This document shows positions 32,206 through 42,000 of a stretch of 50,848 nucleotides of DNA, piece after piece; positions within the stretch are counted from its first letter, which is position 1; the number at the start of each line of letters is the position of its first letter. Origin of the DNA: Saprospiraceae bacterium UBA6168 (GTDB lineage: Bacteria > Bacteroidota > Bacteroidia > Chitinophagales > Saprospiraceae); the NCBI GenBank assembly GCA_002435785.1, contig DIUC01000033.1:1-50848 (forward strand), written 5' to 3'. The translations under genes were made by a program, and so were the position numbers. Under the pieces are notes generated by a model. It was not told where the DNA came from. It worked only from the letters and a program-made list of their open reading frames with translations, and did not search any database.

Positions 32206-33503
32206 AATCGAAGATTCACGTAAGTAAACTAACCCAGCAACACATCGAAGCGCACAACGATGCCCACCTTGCGCTGCACAAAAAGCGCCTCGACTTCCTC
32301 ACTTCCGAAATATCGGGAACAGAGGATATTTTGCAAAAACTGATGGACTTCCAAGTGGCCATCCCCTCATGGGCGCTGGGAACGGGCGGCACCCGTTTTG
32401 GGCGCTTTCCTGGCGGCGGCGAGCCTCGCAGTTTGGAGGAAAAAATCGAAGATGTGGGGCTGCTCCATGCGCTGAACCGCAGCAGCGGAGCCATCTCTTT
32501 GCATATCCCGTGGGATATTCCGAAGGACGGAAAAGCCATTCAAGAACTGGCCGCCGCTCATGGCCTAAGGTTCGATGCGGTGAATTCCAATACTTTCCAA
32601 GACCAAGAGAATCAGGCACTTAGCTACAAATTCGGCAGCCTGCAGCATGTGGACAAAGCGGTGCGCAGGCAGGCTATTGAGCACAATATCGAGGTGATAA
32701 AATACGGCGTGGCGCTCGGCTCGGAGTCGCTGACGGTCTGGCTCTCTGACGGGTCGTGCTTCCCTGGCCAGCTCAATTTCCGAAGGGCTTTTCAAAACAC
32801 TTTGGAAAGCCTTCAGGAAATTTACACAGCCCTGCCGCCGCACTGGAAGATGTTTGTGGAATACAAGGCGTTCGAGCCGAATTTTTACAGCATGACGGTG
32901 GGGGATTGGGGGCAGGCGCTGTTATATGCGAACAAATTGGGCGAGCGGGCTTACACGCTCGTTGACCTCGGCCACCACCTGCCGAATGCCAACATCGAGC
33001 AAATCGTGGCACTGCTGCTCATGGAAGGCAAGCTCGGTGGCTTCCATTTCAACGACTCAAAATATGGCGACGATGACTTGACGGTGGGTAGCATCCGCCC
33101 TTACCAGTTGTTCTTGATTTTCAATGAGTTAGTGGAAGGTGGTGCGCTCGAATCCGGAATCCAGAACCCAGAATCCGCCATCTCTTTGATGATTGACGCC
33201 TCGCAAAATGTGAAAGACCCGTTGGAGGACTTGTTGCAGTCGGTGGAGGCGATACAGATTGCCTACGCACAGGCGCTACTCGTGGATAGAAAAGCGTTGA
33301 ACGAGGCTCAATTGGAGAACGACGCGGTGCGCTGTCAGGAGATTTTACAGGCTGCTTACCGGACGGACGTGCGGGCTTTGGTGGCAGAGGCGAGGCTGCG
33401 GGGTGGGGGAGCATTGGAGCCGATTGCCCTGTTTCGGGAAGTTGGGATTCGGAATGAACTAATTAAAGAACGTGGTTTGAAAACCATTGCCACTGGATTA
33501 TAA
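32202..33503 (+). CDS. rhaI: L-rhamnose isomerase (RhaI type)
   Basis: A 433-aa xylose-isomerase-like TIM barrel that converts L-rhamnose to L-rhamnulose. It belongs to the RhaI class known from Pseudomonas stutzeri rather than to E. coli RhaA. Features: IPSWALGTGGTRFGRF near the N-terminus, a metal-ligand Glu in FVEYKAFEPN, LVDLGHH, and the ligand cluster GGFHFNDSKYGDDDL. MIDASQNVKDP matches the conserved late segment. Just before it, the residues from GALESGIQ to NPESAIS are encoded by four imperfect heptamers (33149-33176) and look like an insertion. It is coupled to rhaM by a 4-bp overlap and to the kinase by a 3-bp gap. Confidence 0.92.
   Translation: MKSKIHVSKLTQQHIEAHNDAHLALHKKRLDFLTSEISGTEDILQKLMDFQVAIPSWALGTGGTRFGRFPGGGEPRSLEEKIEDVGLLHALNRSSGAISLHIPWDIPKDGKAIQELAAAHGLRFDAVNSNTFQDQENQALSYKFGSLQHVDKAVRRQAIEHNIEVIKYGVALGSESLTVWLSDGSCFPGQLNFRRAFQNTLESLQEIYTALPPHWKMFVEYKAFEPNFYSMTVGDWGQALLYANKLGERAYTLVDLGHHLPNANIEQIVALLLMEGKLGGFHFNDSKYGDDDLTVGSIRPYQLFLIFNELVEGGALESGIQNPESAISLMIDASQNVKDPLEDLLQSVEAIQIAYAQALLVDRKALNEAQLENDAVRCQEILQAAYRTDVRALVAEARLRGGGALEPIALFREVGIRNELIKERGLKTIATGL
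33149..33176. repeat. Four imperfect heptamers inside rhaI
   Basis: Units CGAATCC, GGAATCC, AGAACCC and AGAATCC run head to tail over 28 bp, the same block size as the heptamer blocks at 13554 and 13594. They lie in frame in a surface-type stretch before the conserved MIDAS segment. Confidence 0.6.
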
Positions 33504-33506
33504 ATT

Positions 33507-34745
33507 ATGCAGCATATTGTCATCTTCGACATAGGAAAAACCAATAAAAAATGCTTCGTTTTTGATGAGGACTACCATGTTGTTTATGAAAAAAGCGAGC
33601 ATTTACTAGAAGCAAAAGATGAAGTTGGTTTTCCTTGTGAAGATGTGCATTTGTTGGTGAAATGGCTTAAATCGTCATTGTTGGAAGTCATGCAAATGCC
33701 AGATTTTCAAGTCAATGCAGTCAATATTTCAGCTTATGGAGCCAGTTTTGTCTATTTGGATGAAAAGGGTGAAATCTTGACACCGCTTTACAATTATTTG
33801 AAGCCTTACCCAGCGCAATTACAACAAGATTTTTTTGAAAAATATGGTGGAGAAACTAAACTTGCCAACGAAACCGCTTCGCCTGTGCTGGGCAGTCTCA
33901 ATGCTGGTTTGCAGTTATATCGAATTAAATATGAGCAACCGGATATTTTTAATCGGATAAAATATGCGCTGCATTTGCCACAGTTTTTAAGTTATGTTAT
34001 GGGTGGCGAATTATTCAGTGAAATCACCAGCATTGGCTGTCATACCATGCTCTGGGATTTTGAAAAAAATGGCTATCACGAATGGGTGATCATGGAGGGT
34101 ATTTCTGAAAAATTTCCTACACTCCAACAGTCAACCTTAACCAGTCATCAATCACCCAAAGTTGGCATTGGCCTGCACGACAGTTCCGCCGCCTTGATAC
34201 CGTATCTTCCGAGTTTTAGCGAGCCATTTGTGCTGCTTTCCACGGGTACCTGGAACATCGCCATGAACCCATTCAACGACAACCCCTTGACTGGCAATGA
34301 GTTGGAACAAGATTGTTTGTGTTATCTCAGCTACCAGGGCAAGCCCGTGAAGGCTTCGAGGCTGTTTGCGGGGCATGAGTACGAGGTGGCAATTCGAGAT
34401 TTGGGGTTGGCAGGAGTGTCCATTCTTAGGTTTGAAGATGCAAAGAAACTTGGGCTGGTAGGCAATAAGTACCTTGAATTTTTGAAACAACTCGTTGAAA
34501 AACAGGTAGTTGCGTTGAATTTAGTGCTGACCTCAGAAATTTCGAAAATATTCGTGGACGGCGGTTTCTCGAAGAACGAAATTTTCATGACCTTGCTGGC
34601 GGAAGCCTTGCCGGGGCTGGCTGTTTACGCAGCAACGGTAGCACAAGCTTCTGCTTTGGGGGCGGCTGTTGCCGTACACGATATTTGGAACTCAAAGCCA
34701 CTGCCCACAAATTTGGTGGGCTTGAAAAAATATGGAACTATATGA
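33507..34745 (+). CDS. FGGY-family sugar kinase, probable L-rhamnulokinase
   Basis: A 412-aa cytosolic kinase of the ASKHA fold. The N-terminal phosphate loop is FDIGKTNKK, the second phosphate motif is STGTWNIAM, and the adenosine-side motif is FVDGGFSKNE. It is shorter than E. coli RhaB, as is usual for this Bacteroidota group. From its place between rhaI and the lactate dehydrogenase it should phosphorylate L-rhamnulose. Direct evidence for the substrate is lacking. It starts three bases after rhaI and overlaps the next start by four bases (ATGA). The first half of the gene is more AT-rich than rhaI, so the operon is compositionally mosaic. Confidence 0.87.
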   Translation: MQHIVIFDIGKTNKKCFVFDEDYHVVYEKSEHLLEAKDEVGFPCEDVHLLVKWLKSSLLEVMQMPDFQVNAVNISAYGASFVYLDEKGEILTPLYNYLKPYPAQLQQDFFEKYGGETKLANETASPVLGSLNAGLQLYRIKYEQPDIFNRIKYALHLPQFLSYVMGGELFSEITSIGCHTMLWDFEKNGYHEWVIMEGISEKFPTLQQSTLTSHQSPKVGIGLHDSSAALIPYLPSFSEPFVLLSTGTWNIAMNPFNDNPLTGNELEQDCLCYLSYQGKPVKASRLFAGHEYEVAIRDLGLAGVSILRFEDAKKLGLVGNKYLEFLKQLVEKQVVALNLVLTSEISKIFVDGGFSKNEIFMTLLAEALPGLAVYAATVAQASALGAAVAVHDIWNSKPLPTNLVGLKKYGTI

Positions 34746-35896
34746 AAATTGAATACAACGCCAATTATCCGGCCATTGACGACCTTCGGGAAAAGGCCAT
34801 GAAGCGCATACCCCGATTTGCCTTTGAATACCTCGATGGTGGCTGCAACGAGGAGGTCAACCTGCACAAAAACACGGCTGAAATTAGAGAAGTAGAATTA
34901 AAGCCGTATTATTTGTCGAAGCATATTTCCTCCGATATGCGGACGGAACTGTTTGGCCATGTTTATGATGCGCCGTTTGGTGTAGCACCGGTCGGGTTGC
35001 AAGGTTTGATGTGGCCAAATTCCCCGGAAATATTGGCAAGGGCGGCGTTTGAACACAATATTCCTTTTATATTGAGCACGGTAACGACATCAAGCATTGA
35101 GCGCATCAGTGAAATAACTGAGGGGCGTGCATGGTTTCAATTGTACCATCCAGCCGACAATAAACTACGAGACGATATTATCAAGCGTGCCCAAGCGGCG
35201 CAATGTCCTGTTTTGGTGGCGCTGTGCGATGTCCCAACCTTTGGGTATCGGCCACGGGATATTCGGAATGGCTTGGCAATGCCACCAAAAATGACACTCA
35301 GGAACATGCTGCAAATATTGGGAAGGCCGACTTGGGCCATCAATACCTTGCGGTATGGCAGGCCAAAGTTTCAAACCATGATGCGGTATTTTCCGAAAAA
35401 AATGGAAATAAAGCAATTGGGAAAGACCATGAATGAGACTTTTTCTGGAAGGTTGAACGAAGAAAAGTTGAAGCCGTTGCGGGATATGTGGAAGGGTAAA
35501 ATGGTGCTGAAAGGGGTGGCCAGTGAAGAAGACACGGAAATGGCCATACGATTGGGCTTGGACGGTATCATCGTCTCCAACCATGGTGGACGACAATTAG
35601 ACGCTGGCCAGTCAACCATCAAGCCATTGGCGAGCATTGCCCAAAAGTACAAAGGACAAATAAAAATCATGATGGACAGTGGCATTAGGTCAGGACCAGA
35701 TGTGGCCCGTGCCTTGGCCTCCGGGGCGGAATTCACCTTCATGGGGCGTTCGTTCATGTACGGTGTGGCGGCCCTGGGTGCCGCTGGCGGGCATCATACC
35801 ATGTCCATTTTAAAGATTCAATTGCAGCAGGTGATGGAGCAGATTTGCTGTGAAACAGTCGCTGATTTTCCAAAGCATTTGATACATAAATGGTAG
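34742..35896 (+). CDS. lldD: FMN-dependent alpha-hydroxy-acid dehydrogenase (L-lactate dehydrogenase type)
   Basis: A 384-aa flavoenzyme of the glycolate oxidase/LldD family that oxidises L-lactate to pyruvate. Seen: APVGLQGLMWP and LSTVTTSSIE in the FMN-binding barrel, the catalytic His in SNHGGRQLD, and DSGIRSGPDVARALASGA with FMGRSF for phosphate binding. The ATG at 34742 overlaps the kinase stop and is preferred to a longer frame from 34685 that would run back inside the kinase gene. In this operon it fits well: the aldolase/dehydrogenase yields L-lactate, which this enzyme takes to pyruvate. It is probably bound at the inner membrane and reduces quinone. Confidence 0.88.
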   Translation: MKIEYNANYPAIDDLREKAMKRIPRFAFEYLDGGCNEEVNLHKNTAEIREVELKPYYLSKHISSDMRTELFGHVYDAPFGVAPVGLQGLMWPNSPEILARAAFEHNIPFILSTVTTSSIERISEITEGRAWFQLYHPADNKLRDDIIKRAQAAQCPVLVALCDVPTFGYRPRDIRNGLAMPPKMTLRNMLQILGRPTWAINTLRYGRPKFQTMMRYFPKKMEIKQLGKTMNETFSGRLNEEKLKPLRDMWKGKMVLKGVASEEDTEMAIRLGLDGIIVSNHGGRQLDAGQSTIKPLASIAQKYKGQIKIMMDSGIRSGPDVARALASGAEFTFMGRSFMYGVAALGAAGGHHTMSILKIQLQQVMEQICCETVADFPKHLIHKW

Positions 35897-36009
35897 ATGA
35901 TGGTTTGGAAAACAATAGTTATTTCCGCTAACTTCGCTATGGTTATGGTAAGCTTGATTTAAGCCAATAGCATTTGTGATAACATGCGAGGGAGCATAAA
36001 TCGTGTACC

Positions 36010-36903
36010 GTGGTAAAAACAATTGACCTCCATTTTCAACAACAATCGGGTGCAATAGCAGCCTATCTGGTAGAAACTGCGTCGGGCCCAGTGCTGATTG
36101 AAACTGGCCCTCATTCAACGATTGGGAGACTTGGGGAGGGGCTTGCAGAATTTGGTTATACCATCGAAGACATAAAACATGTGTTCGTCACGCATATCCA
36201 TCTCGATCATGCAGGCGCCGCTTGGGTATTCGCTGCTCACGGCGCTACCATTTATCTCCACCCACTTGGCAAACCGCACCTCCAAAATCCCGAGAAGCTG
36301 CTCACCTCTGCCAAGCGCATTTACCAAGAAAAAATGGACAGCCTGTGGGGCGACTTGCAGCCCATTCCAGAAAATCATTTGCGGTCAGTGGGGAACATGG
36401 AAAAAATCATCATAGGGGGCATTGCCTTTACAGCAAGGCACACGCCGGGCCATGCAGTCCACCATATAGCATGGGAAGTCATGGATTTTGCCTTCACAGG
36501 CGATGTTGGGGGAGTAAAAGTGGTCGAAAATGGCCCCGTAATGCCACCATGCCCCCCACCAGACATTAACCTGGAGGATTGGATGAAGTCGTTGGCCTAC
36601 TTACGTAGTAGGAATTACCGGGCTATTTACTTGACACATTTCGGAAGTATCACGCAGGTGAAGGCCCATTTTGTCGAATTGGAAGGCCGCCTTTGGAATT
36701 GGGCTAACTGGATAAAACCATACTGGGAACAGGGGGCAAGTATGGTGGAAGTGACCCCACTTTTTGAAGGGTATGTTCAGCGGCAGTTGGAAGCCCTCAA
36801 AGTCGGCGTGGAAGACAAGCAGCGATACGCTTTGGCAAATCCCGCTGACATGAGCGTGACGGGCCTTTTTAGGTACTGGTCAAAGAAAGCCCAAAACTTG
36901 TAG
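36010..36903 (+). CDS. MBL-fold metallo-hydrolase
   Basis: A 297-aa metallo-beta-lactamase-fold hydrolase with the metal motif THIHLDHAG (about residues 61-69), further ligands in HTPGHAVHH and FTGDVGG, and a late LTHFG His. The fold covers glyoxalase II, lactonases and many thioesterases. The substrate is not evident. A lactonase role in sugar oxidation next to the rhamnose genes is possible but unsupported. The GTG at 36010 is the likely start. It follows lldD after 113 bp, so it may have its own promoter. Confidence 0.82.
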   Translation: MVKTIDLHFQQQSGAIAAYLVETASGPVLIETGPHSTIGRLGEGLAEFGYTIEDIKHVFVTHIHLDHAGAAWVFAAHGATIYLHPLGKPHLQNPEKLLTSAKRIYQEKMDSLWGDLQPIPENHLRSVGNMEKIIIGGIAFTARHTPGHAVHHIAWEVMDFAFTGDVGGVKVVENGPVMPPCPPPDINLEDWMKSLAYLRSRNYRAIYLTHFGSITQVKAHFVELEGRLWNWANWIKPYWEQGASMVEVTPLFEGYVQRQLEALKVGVEDKQRYALANPADMSVTGLFRYWSKKAQNL

Positions 36904-36917
36904 GTTGTAGGGTGGGC

Positions 36918-37148
36918 TTAATCCTTTCCAAGCACAATCTTGGTGACGTTCAAAAAGCGTTTTACCATGTTAATGGTGGGAACAATGAGTTTGGTGGTTC
37001 CTACCTCTTTTTCATCCGAAAGGGTGGAAACGTACGAAGATGGGGTTTGGCCAGTTGTTGTGAAAGGCACCTTGTGCAAGTAGGCGTAGCAGCACAAGCT
37101 CAAAACCGTCAAACCAAGCAGGAAGTAGGAAGATAATGTCTTTTTCAT
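36918..37148 (-). CDS. Small membrane-anchored or secreted protein of unknown function
   Basis: A 76-aa protein starting at the ATG at 37148 (MKKTLSSYFLLGLTVLSLCC), with a positively charged start and one hydrophobic segment, then a polar middle and a short amphipathic end (LIVPTINMVKRFLNVTKIVL). The signal-like start and coding character favour a real gene over chance. No family is recognised. It lies between the MBL gene and the AraC-type regulator on the regulator's strand. Confidence 0.6.
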   Translation of the reverse strand: MKKTLSSYFLLGLTVLSLCCYAYLHKVPFTTTGQTPSSYVSTLSDEKEVGTTKLIVPTINMVKRFLNVTKIVLGKD

Positions 37149-37329
37149 GTTGGTAAAATTTACAGTTGCAAATATCGTCAATTGTTTGAAAGTCCCACCA
37201 AAAACGGTTGATCTTGGATGAAAGGTTCAATCTTTTGTACCAAAACCGGGTTTTTGTTGAAAAACCCAACCCAAAGACGATTCAAGTTGCATAACGTTAC
37301 AGTTAGGGTTCTTGTTTTTCGGTTTTTTC

Positions 37330-38220
37330 TCATTCAATCTTTGCGGGGGTAATTACAAAGTTCCGAAGACTTCGGCGGTATTCCGATGGAGTCTGCCCAG
37401 TGACTTGCTTGAACTGTTTATTGAAATGGGATAAGTTGTTGAACCCGCTGTCGAAACAAACAGCACTGATACCTTCCGAATCGCCGGCCATCAGGTTGCA
37501 GGCCCTTGCCACTCGGTACTCGTTCAAAAAATCGGTAAAGACCTTGTGGTTCAGCTTTTTGAAGAAGCGGCAAAAGGCGGGCGTGGTCATGTTGACATGG
37601 CTGGCCACCTCCTCCTGTGAAAACTGGCGCCTGAAATTTTCCTCCACAAACTCAAAAACCTGCCTCATGCGGTAGTGGTCTTGCGGCTTAGCCTCGGCAG
37701 TGACGTGGTTGATGTCTAACGAAACGAAGTCCTGAGAAGTAGCCAAAATTTGCAAGATTTTCAGTAATTCCACCAGCCGCTGAAAATTGTCCAGCTGGGT
37801 CATCTTCGTGAGCATCTCACCGATCACCCATTTGGTGTGGCCATAAAAGGTGACACCAGATTTGGCCCGCTCGAAGAGTTGCTTTACGGCAGCCAGTTCG
37901 GGGCTGCTAATAAAATCATTGCCCAGAAAATCGCCACGCATCTGAATGACTATTTCCTGGTGTTTTTCGTAAAGTTCTTGTGCAAAACCCAAATGCGGGA
38001 TGTTTGGACCTAAAAATATCAAGTCGCCTTCGTTGTAGTAGCTGATGTGTTCTGCAATCTGGCGCTTGCCACGCCCATTCGAGACGAAGGTGATTTCGTA
38101 CTCCGGGTGGCAGTGCCAGTAGGGTAGGCTCGAACAGTTCTCCTCCGTGAACTGCCGATAGGTGAACGAGCTGCCAAACGACGGTTGGATATTCTCGAAA
38201 ATGGGCTTGTTGATTCGCAT
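37330..38220 (-). CDS. AraC-family transcriptional regulator with cupin sensor domain
   Basis: A 296-aa DNA-binding regulator. The N-terminal half is a cupin sensor (PYWHCHPEYEITFVSNGRGKR, then YYNEGDLIFLGPNIPH). The C-terminal AraC domain has both helix-turn-helix units: FSQEEVASHVNMTTPAFCRFF and ISAVCFDSGFNNLSHFNKQF, ending TGQTPSEYRR. The ATG at 38220 is chosen; a longer frame from 38301 adds residues unlike the family. A TAnnTTTG box (TATTTTTG, minus strand, 38259-38266) lies about 40 bp upstream. AraC-type proteins control rhamnose operons in other Bacteroidota, so the adjacent rhamnose locus is the most likely target. Control of the receptor cluster on the other side is an alternative. 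Confidence 0.9.
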   Translation of the reverse strand: MRINKPIFENIQPSFGSSFTYRQFTEENCSSLPYWHCHPEYEITFVSNGRGKRQIAEHISYYNEGDLIFLGPNIPHLGFAQELYEKHQEIVIQMRGDFLGNDFISSPELAAVKQLFERAKSGVTFYGHTKWVIGEMLTKMTQLDNFQRLVELLKILQILATSQDFVSLDINHVTAEAKPQDHYRMRQVFEFVEENFRRQFSQEEVASHVNMTTPAFCRFFKKLNHKVFTDFLNEYRVARACNLMAGDSEGISAVCFDSGFNNLSHFNKQFKQVTGQTPSEYRRSLRNFVITPAKIE

Positions 38221-38333
38221 AAACTGGGATACACTGCGGAATTTGACCCAACAGTAGGCAAAAATATGGATTTGGGTTAAAATTGTACCAGTTCCTGTCA
38301 AAATCAGCGTAGTATTCTTGCTCGTTGGGCGGC

Positions 38334-38495
38334 TAACTTTGCCTTGTATTTAAGTTTCATGTATTACCATTTAGTTTTAAGCACGTGGCATCCCCCCCGG
38401 ATGCCACGCCTTTTCCTCCGAGTTCCGATTCCATTTTTCAAATAGAATTATCCTGTCCAAAAGTAGGGCCGCTATCCGTTGGAAGCGGCTTTTTT
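38334..38495 (+). ncRNA. Candidate small RNA between the AraC gene and the receptor gene
   Basis: A TAACTTTG box (38334-38341, exact TAnnTTTG) is followed by a hairpin with 10-bp arms (CGTGGCATCC at 38384-38393, GGATGCCACG at 38399-38408) and an all-C loop. A terminator-like stem then follows (GCCGCT at 38468-38473, AGCGGC at 38484-38489) with six T residues. No coding frame explains the interval. The predicted transcript is about 150 nt. The -33 element is weak (TTG with 13-bp spacing), so this remains a candidate. Confidence 0.4.
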
Positions 38496-38966
38496 GGTTT
38501 CCTTTCTTCCACAGGCAAATTGTCGGGCGGGCTGCAAAACTCGTTTCGGGTTGGTTGCCATTTGGGTTACGATTGATTTTTTTTCCCACAAAATGTAGCC
38601 ACAGAAACCTGATTTTTGGGTCTTTATTTCAGTTTAGTTCATGGAGTTAAAGCCAAAAGGGATGCGCTTATTTTTTAGGAACACAAAAAGAAATGACCTG
38701 AATAAATCATAAATGATTGGTTATCAAATGTTTAGTTGGTGCTTTTTTTTTAGTTAGGTTTTTAAGCGTTTGAAAAAATCCAATAGTTGGCTTTGGGCCG
38801 TATTTGTCAAGTAGAAATCAGGAAACTGACTTTTGGTAGATATTGGCAGGTCAAAAGAAGGAAGTAGTAATACATTTGTTTCATAAAGAAAATGCCAAAA
38901 GGACAGGTCTCTTGGGAACAGGATGCGGAGCAGGTACCGTTAAATTTTCAAGAGGGGGCAGTTGAT
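38496..38966. other. AT-rich intergenic region, nothing recognised
   Basis: This is the rest of the roughly 830-bp gap before the receptor gene. It is AT-rich with many T and A runs and has no plausible coding frame, RNA gene or repeat that I can identify. It could hold binding sites for the AraC-type regulator. Confidence 0.5.
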
Positions 38967-38997
38967 TTTGTAGGGTAAGTATCTTTCACTAAGTTTG
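38967..38997 (+). promoter_or_regulatory. Promoter of the TonB-dependent receptor gene
   Basis: TTTG (38967-38970), a 19-bp spacer and TAAGTTTG (38990-38997) match the Bacteroidota sigma consensus TTTG-N17-23-TAnnTTTG. Transcription would start near 39003, leaving a leader of about 45 nt before the ATG at 39048. Confidence 0.75.
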
Positions 38998-39047
38998 CGC
39001 ACTTTCTTTTTTAGCGTTTTGGATTAAATTAATTACAAATAAAACTC

Positions 39048-42000
39048 ATGTTTATGGCACGTTATTTACTACTCACTTTCACATTTCTGCTCACTGGGCT
39101 GATGGCGTTCAGCCAACAAACCAGGCTGGAGGGGACGGTGAAGGACCTTGAAACCGGCGAGCCTGTTATTTTCGCTACGGTTGCACTTTACCGAGAGGGG
39201 GTGCTGAAAACCGGAACGGAGACGGACTTCGATGGTTATTACAGTATCTCATCACTGGACCCTGGCACCTACGATGTGGAGTTCTCCTACACAGGATACA
39301 CCCCATCAAGAGTGACTGGCATGGTGATTTCAGGCGGAAAGGCGAACAAATTGGACATGAAGCTCTCCTCCGGGGTGCAACTTGTCGAAGTTGTCGTCAA
39401 GTACCAGCGACCCCTTATCGTTCAGGACGGTACCACCCAAGGTGGCTACCTGAACTCTGAGCAAATCAAGGCCCTACCTACCCGGGACGTCAACGCCCTC
39501 GCTTCTTTCACCGCAGGTGTATCCTCGGCTGACGAAGGCGGCGACTTGAACATCCGGGGTTCGAGGTCAAGCGGCACCAACTACTATATAGATGGTGTGC
39601 GTGTAACTGGTAGCCTCCCTCCGAAGCAGGCCATCGAGGAGCTACAGGTCATCACGGGTGGTGTGGAAGCCAGCTACGGTGACGTAACTGGTGGTATCGT
39701 TTCCATCACCACCAAAGGGCCTTCTGAAAAATTCAGTGGCGGCATTGAATTGGAAAGCTCCCGATTGACCGACCCTTACTACCAGGATTTGGCCAGCTTG
39801 CAGTTGAGCGGGCCCATCCTCAAGCGCAAAGGGCGCACCATCCTTGGCTACCGCATCAACGGCCAATACCAATACAACAAGGATGACGACCCTCCTGCTA
39901 CACCAGTTTATAGCATTACGGACGAAACCCGGCAGGCATTGGAGGCCAACCCTATCCGAATTGTTGGGTCTACCGTTTACCCGGCAGGGGAATACGTGGA
40001 CAATACCGGTGTAAACAAGCAGCGGTTCAACCCGAACGAAGAACGCACTACAATTGACTTGAACGGGAAATTAGATGCAAACCTCGGCAAGAACATTGAC
40101 GTGACGCTTTCTGGCACGTACTATAATATAGATAATCAATTCACACCTGCCAACTGGAGGACCTTCAACTCCCACTACAACCCGACTCAAAACGACGAGC
40201 GTCTTCGTGGAAACTTCCGCTTTAGGCACCGGCTTGGTGGCGCCAATGCTACTACGGCTGCTGATGGTAGTAAAGGCACAGGTAAAGGGTCTGTTATCCA
40301 AAACGCTGTTTATGTGCTCCAATTCGGTTATGAAAGGGCCACAACCCGCGTGGCAGACCCACGCCATGGCGATAACCTTTTCAATTATGGATACATCGGA
40401 AAGTATGACCAAACTTGGGTGCCAACCATTGCCTCCATCACTGAGCAATACCCGGATTCCATCATTATTTATGACGGACAGGTGGACTACACCCGTGTTT
40501 TGAACAGCTATACACCCAACACGGACATCAACCCAGTCTTGACAAGGTATATTCCCAACAATGGTGCAGACTTTGCAGATTTCGCCAATTTCGATGTTAT
40601 CAATGGACGGCTCCCAACCACCTTGACCAATATCTGGGCGAACCATCATGCCAACATTGGTACGGTTTACAACCTGAACCGCAAGCGTGACAGTGACCTC
40701 TACACCTTCAATGCCAATACCTCATTTGAATTGGTACCGGGAGGTTCTGGTAGCAACCGTCACTCCATCCAATTCGGTATCCTCTACGAGCAGTCGAAAC
40801 AGCGGGGATATGATGTACGCCCAAACGCACTTTGGACCTCAGCCAGGCTACACGTGAACGAGCACCTGGATGGCCAGGGGCTTGACTCCACTCAGCAAAT
40901 CGGCACGCAGCGGGGAACGAGGACAACCATTACATTTATTGGCGCAGTTACCGATAGCATTGACATTCCAATTTACGCACCAAACATCACCACGGAAAAC
41001 TCCGACAACCAGTTCTTCCGCCGGGTAAGGCAAGCATTGGGCAAGCCATTGAACGAATACGTGAACGTGGACGGGCTTGACCCGAGCCAACTCAGCCTCG
41101 ACATGTTCTCTGCACGAGAGCTGAACGACGACAACCTGCTCAGTTACTGGGGCTACGATTACCTTGGCAACCAGTTGGACGGGGTAACTTTCGAGGACTT
41201 CTTCACAGCAAGGGATGCCAATGGAGTCAGAACATTCCCAGTTGCAGCATTTGAGCCGAACTACCAGGCCGCATTTATCCAGGACAAGTTCAAGTTCCGG
41301 GATGTATTCTTCCGGGTGGGTCTCCGTATTGACCGTTTTGACGCCAATACGAAGGTGATGAAAGACCCTTACTCCCTTTACGATGTAATGACTGCCGATG
41401 ATTTTCACAGCCGGTTTGGTGGTGAGCGTCCGGGCAACATTGGCGATGACTTCAAGGTCTATGTGAACAGCGAGGGTGGTGAGTCTGTAAAAGCATACCG
41501 CAAGGAAAACACATGGTACTTTGCCAACGGTGCACCAGCCAACGACGGTTCGGAAATATTCGGTGGCACACTCGTTTATCCCCGCTATGCGGAGGAGGAC
41601 GCTACCAAGCGTGACATCACCAGTCCGAACTTCGACCCAAATGTTTCATTTGAAGATTACACACCGCAAATCAATTGGATGCCCCGTTTGGCGTTTTCCT
41701 TCCCGATTTCGGATGAGGCCAACTTCTTTGCCAATTATGACGTACTGGTGCAGCGTCCGCCATCCAACTCCTTGGTCAGCCCGCTCACCTATTTCTATTG
41801 GGAGCAAAACGGCAGTGGCCTTCGCAACAACTCCAACCTGAAGCCAGAGCGGACCGTAACTTACGAGTTGGGCTTCCAGCAACGGGTAGGCCTCAACTCG
41901 GCCTTGAAGATGTCTGCTTATTATAAGGAGTTGCGGGACATGATTCAGAGCCGCTTTTTCTTGAACGTTCCAGCGCCCGTGAACAACTACGAAACTTTTG

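Noticed and set aside
32301..32330. Partial copy of the ACTTCCGAAAT repeat at the start of rhaI
   Set aside because: Only 11 bases match one arm of the 29335 palindrome and no second arm follows. Ordinary coding sequence explains it.
38377..38589. Short frames on both strands in the gap before the receptor gene
   Set aside because: They cross the hairpin and terminator-like stem and show no coding bias. The interval is better explained as a possible small RNA.
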